Of a stretch of 64,000 nt of DNA, positions 41,437 through 51,656 are shown one piece after another. The notes beneath the pieces were generated by a model. The model had not been told where the DNA came from. It searched no databases and was given only the letters and a program-made list of their open reading frames with translations. Source of the stretch: Staphylotrichum longicolle (taxonomy: Eukaryota > Ascomycota > Sordariomycetes > Sordariales > Chaetomiaceae); assembly GCA_019096155.1 (NCBI GenBank), contig JAHCVI010000005.1:1064468-1128467 (forward strand), in the 5' to 3' direction. Made by a program: the position numbers and the translations under genes. Numbering within the stretch: the stretch's first letter is position 1; every line of letters begins with the position of its first letter.

Positions 41437-41842
41437 ATACACACTGGGAGGATATATGAGTGATGAGTGATGAGTGGAGTATGAGGGTGATGGTGGTTTG
41501 GGCATGGGGCTTTGGCTTTTGGTTAGTACTGGGTGGTTGCTTGCTTTTATACCCTTCTGATACACCCGCCTGAAAGGCATTTCTGCGCGCAAGTTTGGTT
41601 GAGAGTCGGCTTGGTGGGGATGCCGGATTAGAACCGGGGCATCGGTACATGCATATCGGGACAAATGAGACTCTCGGCAACGTTGTGTGTACCCCTGATG
41701 TTGCCATGTGTGATCGTTGCGCTCAGGGAGTCGGGCAGTCGGCCGTATCCTCCGTTGTTACTCGACAATCCCCTCGTTCCCATGTTAATCACCTTGTTCC
41801 TACCTTCTCATACAGATGAATCTCTTCTCTTCTCTTGACTCT
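41437..41842. other. Intergenic, nothing recognised
   Basis: TGAGTGATGAGTGATGAGTGG forms a short tandem repeat near 41458. No gene is supported. Confidence 0.4.
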
Positions 41843-42209
41843 CTAAAATTTCCCAGCCACCGGGTTGCACGCCATCTTAAGCACGCGGGTGAATTCAAGC
41901 CTGTCCTTGGAGCAACTCCCCTTCGGCACAGCTGCCTTCAAAATCTTACGCCATGGGTCGTCGACAAGAGAAATCGTGCTGAACACGGCATACTCGGCAT
42001 AATCAGGCAAAAACCCGCTCCGATCCCAGTCAATCAGGCCCGTGATGACATACCTGCCGGACGCACCATCTCTAGCCACCATGATGTTGTTCCACGTCAG
42101 ATCAGCGTGTGTAAGAACAAAAGATCGGGGCGAACCGGAGCCAATGCTCAAAGATAGAGCAGGCCAGATCGCGATGATACGAGTCAGCCGCTGACCTATC
42201 TAAGAGCTC
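41843..42209 (-). pseudogene. APH-type phosphotransferase, C-terminal part with +1 frameshift
   Basis: Upstream text YHRDLACSIFEHWLRFAPIF changes phase at a TTTT run near 42126. It continues VLTHADLTWNNIMVARDG and VITGLIDWDRSGFLPDYAEY. These are the Brenner box (HADLxxxN) and the metal-binding D-x-D of the aminoglycoside-phosphotransferase-like kinases common in fungi. The N-terminal lobe is absent. One extra T explains the break. It is not expected to be functional. Confidence 0.75.
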
Positions 42210-42950
42210 AAAATGACGTTTCCTCTTCCTCTGCCGCATTATTCACTTTGGATTTTCTGGATTTAATGATTTCAATAAATTAGCAGCTATCAACTGGTTT
42301 TATTATTGATGCACAGAACATAGGTCTACCCATCCAACACTATCTGTTCCGCGACGGCGACAAAGCGCCCAGGCGCTCCTATGCCCAGATTTGACCTTTC
42401 CGATCCTCATACTGAGAGAGGCAGGAGTTATCGGACCACTGCTGCGTTTCAACCCCGGGGCTGGAGGAGGCGCTGTGTGGACTCTGGGACCGATAGTGCG
42501 GGTGTGCGGCAGGCTTTGGCTGTCACGGCACGGCACAACTCGCAGGGTCGAGCCCAGGCAAAATGCTGTATTGACGAGGAAACACTCTACTATGGGGGGG
42601 AAGAAGAGAGAGGAGGAGAGACAGAGGGATTCCCATGAACTTAAGGGGAGGCGAACTCGCCGAGATCAACAGGTCCTGCAGGCCAGTATCTTCCTGTTCG
42701 ACGTGCGGCTCAACTGGTGGGTAGGCCGGTGTTTTGCGGGCGACGTCGCAACTCACTCGGTCTGTTGCCGGGGTCTTGCTCCGAACCGTGGGTGTCTCGC
42801 CGCCCCGATGACGACGGAGACCTTCTCTGCAATTGACAACAGGAGAAGGAAGCTTAATTATAATGTAACTGTCTCAGGAGTATATTGCAACTATCTGATG
42901 ACGACTCTACGAGTATAACTAAGCTTAAAGGAAAAGGAAAGAAGAGAAAG
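42210..42950. other. Decayed repeat-like stretch next to the Gypsy fragment
   Basis: No gene supported. The 42780-42920 segment, read on the minus strand (TGTTGTCAATTGCAGAGAAG, then CGTCGTCATCGGGGCGGCG), has the look of retroelement sequence, but I could not tie it to an LTR. Confidence 0.35.
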
Positions 42951-42954
42951 TGGC

Positions 42955-43226
42955 CAACGCGTCGCGTTGGTTTCTGTCTAAACAGGTGGAGATGATGAAT
43001 GAAATGGGGTACTCCGTTAGTGTGATGGAGTCGTTGGCAAGGGGGTGTCAGGGGTTCCCGTCAGGGGTTGGGGTTGGCCGAGGGTCGCCGAGGCCTCTGC
43101 AGGGCTCAGCCCCCGTCGTATTGCCGAAATAGTCTAGCCTTCTGCTTAAAGCATCTGCTCGTACGTTTTCTGTGCTTTTAATATGTCGAATAGCGAAGTT
43201 AAATAGTGATTCTCCGTACTATCGTG
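42955..43226 (-). mobile_element. Ty3/Gypsy retrotransposon fragment (RNase H end)
   Basis: The minus strand reads YGESLFNFAIRHIKSTENVR then ADALSRRLDYFGNTTGAEPC. The end of Gypsy RNase H is normally F-x-I-x-x-x-x-G-x-x-N-x-x-A-D-A-L-S-R-R. Flanking RT and integrase are absent. The fragment abuts the C-terminal end of the secreted protein gene that follows. Confidence 0.8.
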
Positions 43227-43230
43227 CTTA

Positions 43231-44529
43231 TTATAGCTTAGGGTGGAAGTCAGGAGACCAATCACACCTTGGGGCTTCGCCACACCGCAAGCCCGGGTCG
43301 CATAACCCTGTCATGGAGTAGCTGAGCGCCGAGGGCGGCGGCTTCATAGGCAACCAGTCCAGAAGACCCCAGGTCACCGGCCCACGTAGCGTTATGAGCA
43401 TGGGGTAGTCGGCTGCGTGCTTGCGGCCGCACACGGCTTGGGCGGAGCGGTCGTTGTCGCCCAGGTTGATAATGTCGTTGAGAGTGTCGACCAGGATGAT
43501 GGCGCCCCAGATGGCGCCAGCGGCCTTGACGGGGACGCTGGGCTGAATGGCGATGATGCCGGCGGCGAGCAGGGACGCGAGGTTCTTGCGGATCCACGAG
43601 ACGGTGATGCCTGCCCCGTAGAGCTTGGTGAGGGTCGTCACGAGCGAGCCGAGCTGGCCGGTGGCGTCGCTAAAGGTCGACATGCACTTGAACAGGTTGC
43701 TCTCGAGACCAGGGTACTGGCACGTATATTCGAAATGGCCGTGGCCGCTGCGGCTGCCTTGGAGCGCGCATTGCGACGGCCCGAAGAACAGGTCGGGGAT
43801 GGGCGCGAAGAGCGGGTCGGCGAGCCAAGGGCGACCGTCGCACTGGTTCGTCACGTCGGTCGTGACCGAGAAGCTGACCTGGTCGATACGCTTGGCGAGC
43901 GCGCTATACCGCCGTCGAGAGAGCCGGGAGAAGCGGCGGCGGACGGGCTCGGGGGTGGCGGTGGAGTCCGCCACCTCCTCCAGGGCGGCGAGCTGGTCTA
44001 GCAAGTTCTCAATGGTGAAATCGGCACCGACCGAGCATGCGCCATCGCCAAAGTGGATGCCCGACCCGTCGACTGTAATGTAGTTTCCCTCCTCGTCCGA
44101 GACGGTGAGCTGGGCGGGCGCCGAGAAGTCGAACAGGTACTTCTTGCCATCATCCGGGCTCGGGAAGCTGAAGTAGGTCGGGTGCTCGTTCTTGTCGAGG
44201 TATAGCGACCCGCCAAGGGAGCTGTCGACGCCGCTCAGGTCGTAGTGGAACAGGGTGCTCGTTGCGGTCGGGACGGCGTAGCAAGCCGTAGGGCTCGTGC
44301 TGGCTGACGAGGCGATACCGGTCAAGGATACTGTCGAAGCAGGCAATGTCTCGGAGCCGACGGTATTGCTGATGGTAGAGCTGACAGAGCTGCTGGTGCT
44401 GGTAGAGACGGAACCAGCAACACCGCCACTGCTGGATGAGCTAATCGGAAGGGGTTTGCATTTAAGAGCTGTGGTGACCGAAGCTGCGGCAAGGAGCGAG
44501 ATGAGGAAAGCAGGCGTTGACCAGGCCAT
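43231..44529 (-). CDS. Secreted protein with Ser/Thr-rich N terminus and Kex2-type site
   Basis: The 432-aa product starts at ATG 44529 with a signal peptide (MAWSTPAFLISLLAAASVTT, then ALKC). A Ser/Thr-rich segment (about 25-80) comes next, then a domain with ordered beta text (STLFHYDLSGVDSSLGGSLY, YLFDFSAPAQLTVSDEEG). The basic stretch VRRRFSRLSRRRYSALAKR (about 194-212) resembles a propeptide end with a Kex2 site. The mature part has paired Cys (CDGRPWL, PSQCAL, YTCQYPGLESNLFKC). The last 20 or so residues run into Gypsy-like sequence (CDWSPDFHPKL), so the original C terminus may be replaced. No known family. Confidence 0.7.
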   Translation of the reverse strand: MAWSTPAFLISLLAAASVTTALKCKPLPISSSSSGGVAGSVSTSTSSSVSSTISNTVGSETLPASTVSLTGIASSASTSPTACYAVPTATSTLFHYDLSGVDSSLGGSLYLDKNEHPTYFSFPSPDDGKKYLFDFSAPAQLTVSDEEGNYITVDGSGIHFGDGACSVGADFTIENLLDQLAALEEVADSTATPEPVRRRFSRLSRRRYSALAKRIDQVSFSVTTDVTNQCDGRPWLADPLFAPIPDLFFGPSQCALQGSRSGHGHFEYTCQYPGLESNLFKCMSTFSDATGQLGSLVTTLTKLYGAGITVSWIRKNLASLLAAGIIAIQPSVPVKAAGAIWGAIILVDTLNDIINLGDNDRSAQAVCGRKHAADYPMLITLRGPVTWGLLDWLPMKPPPSALSYSMTGLCDPGLRCGEAPRCDWSPDFHPKL

Positions 44530-44620
44530 GATTTGGCTTGCAGCGACGCTTGGAACGCGAGAAGGGAGTAGGAAAGTGGACGAGCTGGCGCAGCGTCACG
44601 GAATCAAGGAGTATTATAAC

Positions 44621-44628
44621 CTTATAAG
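44621..44628 (-). promoter_or_regulatory. TATA-like element of the 432-aa secreted protein gene
   Basis: CTTATAAG, with a second TTATAA close by (TATTATAACC), sits 92-105 bases upstream of ATG 44529 on the minus strand. Confidence 0.35.
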
Positions 44629-44644
44629 AAACACAGAGGAGTGA

Positions 44645-45758
44645 CTGGAAGCTGAATGCCATAACCAGCTCAAGGAAAGCAGTTCAAAAGAATTAGAGGT
44701 TGACTGGCGAACTCGGAAAATAAATACTACTTGTGACAGGAACAACTGACCCATTCGGGTTCTTGGATCAGCTGACGTCCTCTAACCCAGGTTTGCCTCG
44801 TTCGTCTAATCTCTGCAGTTTCCGCTAGAAGCTCGGAGAGCCACCCCCTTTTTGTCACGCCCAATTTGGCCATCGCGTTGGAACTTCAACATTAGGTACG
44901 TACGGAGTATTCCGTAGTCGGCATATCCCTGATTAAACCCAGATGACTCTGCTTCGCTATTCACTACTAATCTTAGCGATTTATTAGGGTTCGCAATCAA
45001 GCTAACGATGGAGCTTGCGGCCCCCATACCTAAACTGACTACCTAATCACAACCGACCGTAAAACAAAAATCAAGATGGCCGCTGTCCGCGAACACGATC
45101 AGCTTTCTGTAGGTTGTTTCGCAAGCTGGGAGTCTTAAGCTTACACGTGGTTCTTAAACGACTGTAAATCCATGGCCATCTATGGGAAGCCTGGGGACAC
45201 ACGCTAAGCGCTGAAGGGCATTTATAGACGATGGTTGAGGTTGTCCGGCCGCGAAGACAGGCCGCGCCTAAACACACAGAACCATCGCCGGGCCCGACAA
45301 AGGGCTCTAGACTCGGCTGCCCAGGACCAGCCATCCCGGGTTGGCAGAATAAACCCCGTGGCCCGTGGAGCCCACGAGAGCCAAGTCTCGCGCCCCAGTG
45401 TCTTGACGCAGTGGGGGACGGGATCAGGAGGCCCCTAAGGTACCGTATTAGTTGAAGTAGGTATATCTGGCGCAGGGCTAAAGCCTGTGTTGTTTGTGGC
45501 TCCTCGCAGGCACCTCCCCGCCACCCGAGCATCCAACCCACCTCGAGCCCACCTATTCTCCACTTTCGCACAGAAAATCCAGCATTCTGGCCCGTCGTTT
45601 TCAGTCGCCAGCGTTTGGGTCAGAGCGCGCCCAGGCCCAGGTTCCCACAACTCGCCATCCCCAGTTAGATCAATAAGCTTTGTGGCCCCGAGAGCCCAAG
45701 TCTTCGCGCCCTACGGGTCTCGACTCGCGGTAGACGGTCACGTTTATCGGTAGTCAAA
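44645..45758. other. Intergenic with a diverged direct duplication
   Basis: GTGGCCCGTGGAGCCCACGA, then GAGCCAAGTCTCGCGCCCC, near 45358-45396 resembles GTGGCCCCGAGAGCCCAAGT, then CTTCGCGCCC, near 45680-45712. The two copies are about 320 bases apart. No gene is recognised. Confidence 0.4.
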
Positions 45759-46540
45759 ATGTCAGAGCACGCCAAGAGGCCGTCGCAGTCCGTCGCTAGT
45801 AACGTATCCAGGTTTAGTCGTATTGGTTCTCACAAACATAAATCCTTTAATTGGTTTTCATCAAACCAAATCATCTCGGCTTAGCTCCAGCTCGGCAGTC
45901 GCCAAGGTCTCGTCGTCTAGATCGAGGATATTTGGCTATTTCTTCGTTAACCCGCTGTAGTTCGTGTCCTGCGCGTCTCCCAGCGCTACCTTGCTTAGTC
46001 CTCCGGCGGACGGCGTAGTTCCCTTGCCATAGCCGCCCCTTTTAGTGTTCGTCTTTTCAGCTAAGAGTAGGACGGTGCCATATCGCGTGTCCGCCAAGTG
46101 AAGTCCCTCGTAGTAACTCCTTATTCCGACACCGGCCGGATGCCTGCTCGTAGGCCGGACTGGAGCATGTCGGCGCTAACGCAGGAGCCTCGATGGTGCC
46201 TCGTCCGAAGTGGCGTCCGGATATGCATCGCCGTCTCCACGAGCTAGCTCAAGCCCCTCGTCAATAGTGTTCTGACCCACGGCGACGCGCACAAAGGTAT
46301 CATGAAAATTGGTCGTCCTCCTAGCTTGGCATCACCCAGGGATTCCCCTTCGTCCGGCTTGCTTGTGCTCCGAGAAGACGATCCGGAGGAGGCCGTGCTG
46401 TTGTTACTCAATCCTATCAGTCGCAACCGGACATTAACCCTCGCCTTCTTAAGCTGTTAGGACTTCCAAAGTTCGCCCACCGCGCCTGCATCTGCCTTTG
46501 GTGCTGGACGGTTTAGCGTTGTCGGTCCGTCGCAGTAACT
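45759..46540. other. Degenerate, probably RIP-mutated repeat with stop-ridden coding-like text
   Basis: On the minus strand, text such as GIRSYYEGLHLADTRYGTVL, LLAEKTNTKRGGYGKGTT and PNILDLDDETLATAELELS is protein-like but broken by TAG and TGA at positions where CAG and CGA would be expected. The plus strand from ATG 45759 is also long but stop-ridden. CTAG is frequent. It may be a decayed transposon gene; family unknown. Confidence 0.35.
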
Positions 46541-47447
46541 AGTTGATAGGCTGCATGGGTTTCGTCCGACCTAAAGGCGCCTGGCCACTCCCCGCGCCGA
46601 ACCCGAAATGAATCGTCACAGCGGGGCTGTTGTGCAATTGCGAGCTGTGATGCTGTTCTTCGTCGTTCCCTCGCCGACCGCTCTGGCGCTGAAAGTGGCG
46701 GCGTTCACAGTCCGGAATACTTGGTAAATCAATAGTACTCCGTACTAGCAGTCAACCGAGCACACCGCCACCGAGGCCGCTAGTATACAGCAATGTGAGC
46801 AAAGCCGAGCTGGCGTGATGGGTTCGCCCTTTTGTTGGCTCGAAGGTATTACCAATACCACGCTATGGCCGACCCTCTCGATGCCATGTTTATCACATGC
46901 CCGGGTCCTGTAAGACAGAAAAGGAGTGAGGCAGGCTGAAATGGCTGCTGCCGAGCTGGGGGCTGAGCCTGGGTGGTTGTTTTGATGAAAACCAATCAAA
47001 GGGTTTACGTTTGTCAGACCCAAAAGGATCAACCTTGTATATGTCACTAGTGATGGAACGCGAAGGCTCTTGGCGTTCTCTGGACCCCTGGTTCCGTTCA
47101 CCGCCGTGTCTGGACCGTGGGGCATGAAACTTGGCTCTCTTGGCTCCACAACGTTTATTCTCAACCCGGGATGGCGGGTTATGGGCAGCTAAGTCTAGAA
47201 CTCACTGACGTTGTTTGTCATGGAGCTGAGACCTGAGCTGGATGGCAAGAAAGGAGGATTCTCTCAGGTATTATTTCATATTCTCTTCCAACCACTTCCA
47301 ACGCCGTGAGCCTTTCACTCAGTCATTCGTTTTCATCGCATTCCGCTCATAACGTCTACTCTTTTGCCGCGGTCTCACTGTCGCTCTTTGCTTCGTTTTT
47401 TTCTTCTCTCCAGAATCCGACTTGGCCCCTGATTTGAAAACGCCAGA
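46541..47447. other. Intergenic, promoter region of the wall protein gene
   Basis: No supported gene. A CT-rich tract (47370-47415, ending TTTTTTCTTCTCTCCAG) lies just upstream of the ATG at 47448, as is common for highly expressed fungal genes. Confidence 0.4.
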
Positions 47448-49500
47448 ATGAAGTCGCAGCTCCTCAGGCTGTGTGGCCTTGTAACCTTGGCCGCGGTCGG
47501 CGTGGCGGCAGACGCTGGCTGTGTCGACTGTGAAACGCCGATCCTCGCCAACGCGGACTGGGCAAACGGCGTGCTCGCCAGCGGAGACTACTACAATCCC
47601 TCCAAGACCGGAAACTGGCTGCTTGCACACAGCGTCCTCGGGGAGGGCCAGCTTGAGCTTCGAAACGACCCGACCCTTGGAAACTACGTCTACAACTTCT
47701 GCCCCAAGGACCACAACGGAGTCTGCAGCGTCACTATGGCCCAGCTCATCACCGTCCAAGCTGGCGTCACCTACAACTTGTCTGTCCAGTACTCCTTCAA
47801 TAGCCCCCGCAACCTCAGTGGTTTGAACGTGGAAGTGAGGCCCTATCCGGATCCGGACCCGTATAGGGCCGCGCTGTTCATCCACCCGGTTTTTGGCTCT
47901 GGCAACACTGATTGGGCGACGTTTATCGCTGGGACTTGGACACCCACGGAATCAGCCGATGGCATACTCTTGTTCTCCTTGTACGTCCTTCTCTCGGAGG
48001 GGGGGCCTTCGTGCCCCACTGCTTCGCAGTCCCTGTCTGACCCGATGGTGATGCAGGGCAAGCTATCCCGACTCCACCATCCTGATCAAGTCTGTCAACG
48101 TGTCGGCGGTGGAATGCCGCAACCCCGAGTCGACTAAGATATGCTCCGTCAAGCCGGAGCTGCCGACCACCACCACCGCCACCGACGCCAGCACCACGAT
48201 ATCCGACGCCGCCACCTCCACAACCACCGACGATGCCGCTACCACTACCACTGACGATGCCACCGAGACCACCGAGACCACCGCTACCGATTCCACCACG
48301 GCGACCATCACCGACAACGCTTCGGCCACCGCCACTGAGACCGCCACTGAGACCGAGAGTGAGTGCACCGATGATGCCACCGAGACGGCCACTGCAACCG
48401 AGTCGGCCACGGAGACTGCCACCGCCACCGAGTCTGCCACCGAGACCGCGACTGAGACCACCACCGCCACCGACGCCAGCACCACGATATCCGACGCCGC
48501 CACCTCCACAACCACCGACGATGCCGCTACCACTACCACTGACGATGCCACCGAGACCACCGAGACCACCGCTACCGATTCCACCACGGCGACCATCACC
48601 GACAACGCTTCGGCCACCGCCACTGAGACCGCCACTGAAACGGAGAGCGAGTGCACCGATGATGCCACCGAGACCACCTCGGCCACCGCCACTGACTCCG
48701 CTTCGGCCACCATCACCGACGGCGCGTCGGCCACTGCCACCGAGACTGCCACCGAGACCGAGAGCGAGCGCACCGATGATGCCACCGAGACGGCCACTGC
48801 CACCGAGTCGGCCACGGAGACCGCCTCGGCCACGGCCACCGAGACCACCAACTCGTTCCCGGATGCCACGGCCACCGAGTCGGCCGAGCCCACCGACTTC
48901 ACCACGTCGACCATCTACACGACCGTGACCTCGACCATCACGTCCTGCGCGCCCACGGTGACCAAGTGCCCTGCCCGCACCGTCACCTCGGTCATCGCCA
49001 TCGGCACGACCGTCTGCCCCGTCACCCAGGCCAAGCCCGCCACGACCACCACCGCGTCGGCCACCCTCCCCGAGGGCTGGACCACCTCCACCATCTACTC
49101 CACCCACTGGTACACCATCGCCTCGTGCCCGCCGTCCGTCACCACCAACTGCCCGGCCCGCGAGACCACCAGCCTCGTCGCCATTGGCACCACCGTCTGC
49201 CCCGTCGCCAGCACCCTGCGCACCTCCACCACCGTGCTCCCCACGGGCGGCAGCGGCGGCGAGGGCCCCGCGTCGACCGCCAAGGGCAGCTACATCCCCT
49301 CAGTCGTGCCCAGCTCGATCGGCGGCGGTGCTAAGCCCAGTGGTTCGGTCACGGTCCCGCCTGTTGAGGTGGTCACCACCAAGCCGACCGGCTCTGCGCC
49401 TGCGTCCACGACCAAGCCGGTTGTTGTCAGTGGTGCTGAGAAGGTTGTGGGCAGCGGGTTGTTGATGGTGCTTGCTGCGGCGGCGGCGATGCTGTTGTAA
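47448..49500 (+). CDS. Thr-rich GPI-anchored cell-wall protein (adhesin-like)
   Basis: Exons 47448-47980 and 48057-49500 encode 658 aa. The 76-nt intron (GTACGT..ATGCAG) joins LFSL to ASYPDSTILIKSV. Residues 1-20 form a signal peptide. The N-terminal domain (about 22-205, WANGVLASGDYYNPSKTGNW, YNLSVQYSFNSP, SAVECRNPES) looks like a beta-sandwich of the carbohydrate-binding-module kind. A TTTDD/ATETATE-type Thr-rich stalk (about 208-455) holds an in-frame 288-bp duplication. Two Cys repeats follow (TSTIYTTVTSTITSCAPTV and CPARTVTSVIAIGTTVCPV, then a second version). The C terminus has a GPI signal (GLLMVLAAAAAMLL). It probably acts in adhesion or wall structure, heavily O-mannosylated. Confidence 0.85.
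48172..48674 (+). repeat. 288-bp in-frame tandem duplication within the wall protein gene
   Basis: The stretch beginning ACCGACGCCAGCACCACGAT at 48181 recurs at 48469, exactly 288 bases (96 codons) later. Near-identity continues for about 206 bases to GATGATGCCACCGAGAC. Only a few bases differ (GACCGAGAGT against AACGGAGAGC), so the duplication is recent or kept alike by conversion. Confidence 0.85.
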
Positions 49501-49568
49501 GGGGGTCGATGTGGACCTGGTAATAGGGTGAGGGTTTGCTTCGTGTCTTCAAGGGGAGGGGGGTAATT

Positions 49569-49823
49569 TTAATGTGTGTTTTGGGGATTATAGATGGTGT
49601 AATGCAGGGGGTCGTTCCCGAAAAAGACTAGATGTAATTCTTCAAGAAGAGGGCGGTGCGTGATACTGAGACGGCTCTTGACGTACCGTGCCAAGTCTTC
49701 TCCGTGTCCTGATTCCTTCTCGAGGGTGAGCAAGATTCCCCGGCGAATATCAATGTACGGGTATAGCCGACTCGAGAAACAGACTTGAAACCGAATGCCT
49801 AAATCGGTGGAATTCTCTGCCAA
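49569..49823 (-). pseudogene. NACHT domain fragment of an NLR-type protein
   Basis: The minus strand reads LGIRFQVCFSSRLYPYIDI then RRGILLTLEKESGHGEDLAR and YVKSRLSITHRPLLEEL. This is the back part of fungal NACHT NTPases (motif around CFSSRHYP..I). The P-loop is not here and the other end is cut. It lies head to head with the ankyrin gene, which suggests the two were parts of NLR genes rearranged against each other. Confidence 0.7.
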
Positions 49824-51656
49824 TTGCTCGAAGAAGTTGTCCGAGTCCTACTGGAGAACGGCGCGGATTCGAATGCGCAACCAGATCCCTGGAGAGCGCA
49901 TCGGCCAGGAGGAAACCTCCACGCCAAAGGAAGCTGGTCATGGGATACCGACGAGCGGGCTATGCGTGATGGCCATAGGTTTCAGGCGACTCCCAAGAAC
50001 CGCAACAAGCCGTGCGGCTCCGGCCTCTCCAACGGAAATTCCACCTGTCTTCCGACCGCCCTGTCCGAGGCGAGCAGCAAGGGCTTTCTCCAGGTGGTGA
50101 GGACACTCGTCTCCCACGGCGCGGCCATCATGTCAGACCCGCCGGACACCGGCGGGAGGGCGAAAATACCAAACGCGATCCTCAAGACCTGCGAGGGCCT
50201 CTGGAGCCTTGCAAAGCATGGCGTTCTCGATTTTCTCCTCACGACAACTTCTCTTACTCGGCCGGACTTGGATCAGGGTGTGCGCGAAGCCATGCGAGAG
50301 GTCGCCCTGGCGCATAACGTGGACGTGTTCGAGCTCATCTCGGAGTACGCGGTGCCCGACCCCGACATGCTGACCTTGGCGTGTGCGTGTGGCTCGGTCT
50401 CGTCTGCGTCCCGCTGCCTGGACCAAGGAGTCAATGTCCTGGAAAAGGACCGCTCCGGCACTCCGCCCCTGCACTCTGCCGCCTACCACACCCATCCGGA
50501 GCTCGTCCGGCTGGTTCTGGCCCGCGGGGCCGACGTCAACCAGCTCGACGAGCACGGCCAAACACCGCTCCAGCACGCTCTTAAGGGGTTCCGCGAGTTT
50601 CTACGGGACCGGCATCAGTGCACCAAACCCCAGCGAGGCACGATCATCACCCAATTCGAGGATATTGTCTGGTGCCTCCTGGACAGGGGCGCCCAAGCCG
50701 AGCGGGGGAAACCCGGCAACGCACCAGCGCTTCAGATCGCCTGCGAGATCGGCTATTTGCCCGTTGTGCGTTTGTTGCTGGATCGAGGGGTGCCAGCCGA
50801 CTCCCGCGTCGAGGGATCCGATCGTGTCTTGTTTGTCGCCCTGGACCGCGACGTCGTCGGCCTCGTTGCGTTGCTACTGGGACGAGGTGAGGACCCCAAC
50901 TTAGGGCGGCGTCTCAAGCGCAGCCGCCGCCGAATCGCGCATCCGGGCGATCGAGAAGACCTATCAGACTTCTCCCCTGACTCGTGGGGAGCCATCCCGG
51001 AAGCGGCTTTCCCGGAACGGGCTTCCTCCGAAGAGGCTGTCTCGAACGGGGACTGGATGTTCCAATCACCCATCGAGGCAGCCTTGGGGAGATCGGGTCC
51101 CAGGCTGATGCGGGCCTTTCTCCAGTCTGCTCGCGGACTCGAGACCATACCTGGCGCCGTTGTGATCACGGCCGCCAGGAACCTGCGATCTGATAGCATG
51201 ATGCGACCCAAGAAGGAGGCCGGTTTCGCGCGGGATACGGAACTCAGGGGTCGGCTGTTCTCGCCCCCGTCCGATCTCCAACTAATTCTCGAGAATGACG
51301 GCCCCGTCGTCGTGCCCGAGGGAGTGTTGGGCTTGCTCGCAGGTTGCGACGTCGACGAGGCGGAACATCTCTGGAAGCTCGTCCTCCAACGCGGCGGCTT
51401 TCCCTCGCAAACCATGGCCGAATTTCTGAAAGAACAAAGAGCCAAGGCCGACATCAAGAGGGCCTCAGAGTTCCAAGACGGTGATCCGGGGGAACTGATA
51501 ATACACCGCATGTGGCCAGAAATTTGGCCCGGGCCGCCGGGCACTTATTATGGAAGAAGAGGAGAAAGGGACAGAAAAGTTGCGAGACAGAGGGCTCCTT
51601 TTGTTTGGTCAGACGAGGAAGCCTGGGAGGCAGCATGGCCGGAGGAGGAGTGGTAG
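49824..51656 (+). CDS. Ankyrin-repeat protein, 5' end missing
   Basis: An uninterrupted frame of 610 aa opens directly in an ankyrin repeat (LEEVVRVLLENGADSNAQPD) without an ATG, so the original start is lost. Further repeats lie at about residues 185-255 (GTPPLHSAAYHTHPELVRLV, ARGADVNQLDEHGQTPLQHA) and 300-355 (APALQIACEIGYLPVVRLLL, then VALLLGRGEDPN). The C terminus is Trp- and acid-rich (FVWSDEEAWEAAWPEEEW). Ankyrin arrays act as ligand sensors in fungal NLRs or as scaffolds. The long open frame suggests either recent truncation or use of an internal start. Confidence 0.65.
   Translation: MLEEVVRVLLENGADSNAQPDPWRAHRPGGNLHAKGSWSWDTDERAMRDGHRFQATPKNRNKPCGSGLSNGNSTCLPTALSEASSKGFLQVVRTLVSHGAAIMSDPPDTGGRAKIPNAILKTCEGLWSLAKHGVLDFLLTTTSLTRPDLDQGVREAMREVALAHNVDVFELISEYAVPDPDMLTLACACGSVSSASRCLDQGVNVLEKDRSGTPPLHSAAYHTHPELVRLVLARGADVNQLDEHGQTPLQHALKGFREFLRDRHQCTKPQRGTIITQFEDIVWCLLDRGAQAERGKPGNAPALQIACEIGYLPVVRLLLDRGVPADSRVEGSDRVLFVALDRDVVGLVALLLGRGEDPNLGRRLKRSRRRIAHPGDREDLSDFSPDSWGAIPEAAFPERASSEEAVSNGDWMFQSPIEAALGRSGPRLMRAFLQSARGLETIPGAVVITAARNLRSDSMMRPKKEAGFARDTELRGRLFSPPSDLQLILENDGPVVVPEGVLGLLAGCDVDEAEHLWKLVLQRGGFPSQTMAEFLKEQRAKADIKRASEFQDGDPGELIIHRMWPEIWPGPPGTYYGRRGERDRKVARQRAPFVWSDEEAWEAAWPEEEW

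Noticed and set aside
40291..41664. 457-aa frame on the minus strand over the GH55 gene
   Set aside because: Antisense of GC-rich coding sequence and of the G-rich tract; composition is biased and no domain is seen.
46745..47164. 139-aa frame on the minus strand
   Set aside because: No domain, intron or start context, and it lies in the presumed promoter region of the wall protein.
48063..48914. 283-aa Val/Ser/Ala-rich frame on the minus strand
   Set aside because: Another antisense shadow of the same Thr-rich repeat.
47923..49107. 394-aa Gly-rich frame on the minus strand
   Set aside because: It is the antisense of the Thr-rich repeats of the wall protein; codon bias of ACC/GCC repeats opens the other frames. 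No promoter or domain.
50753..51544. 263-aa frame on the minus strand
   Set aside because: Antisense of the ankyrin protein gene, with no domain.
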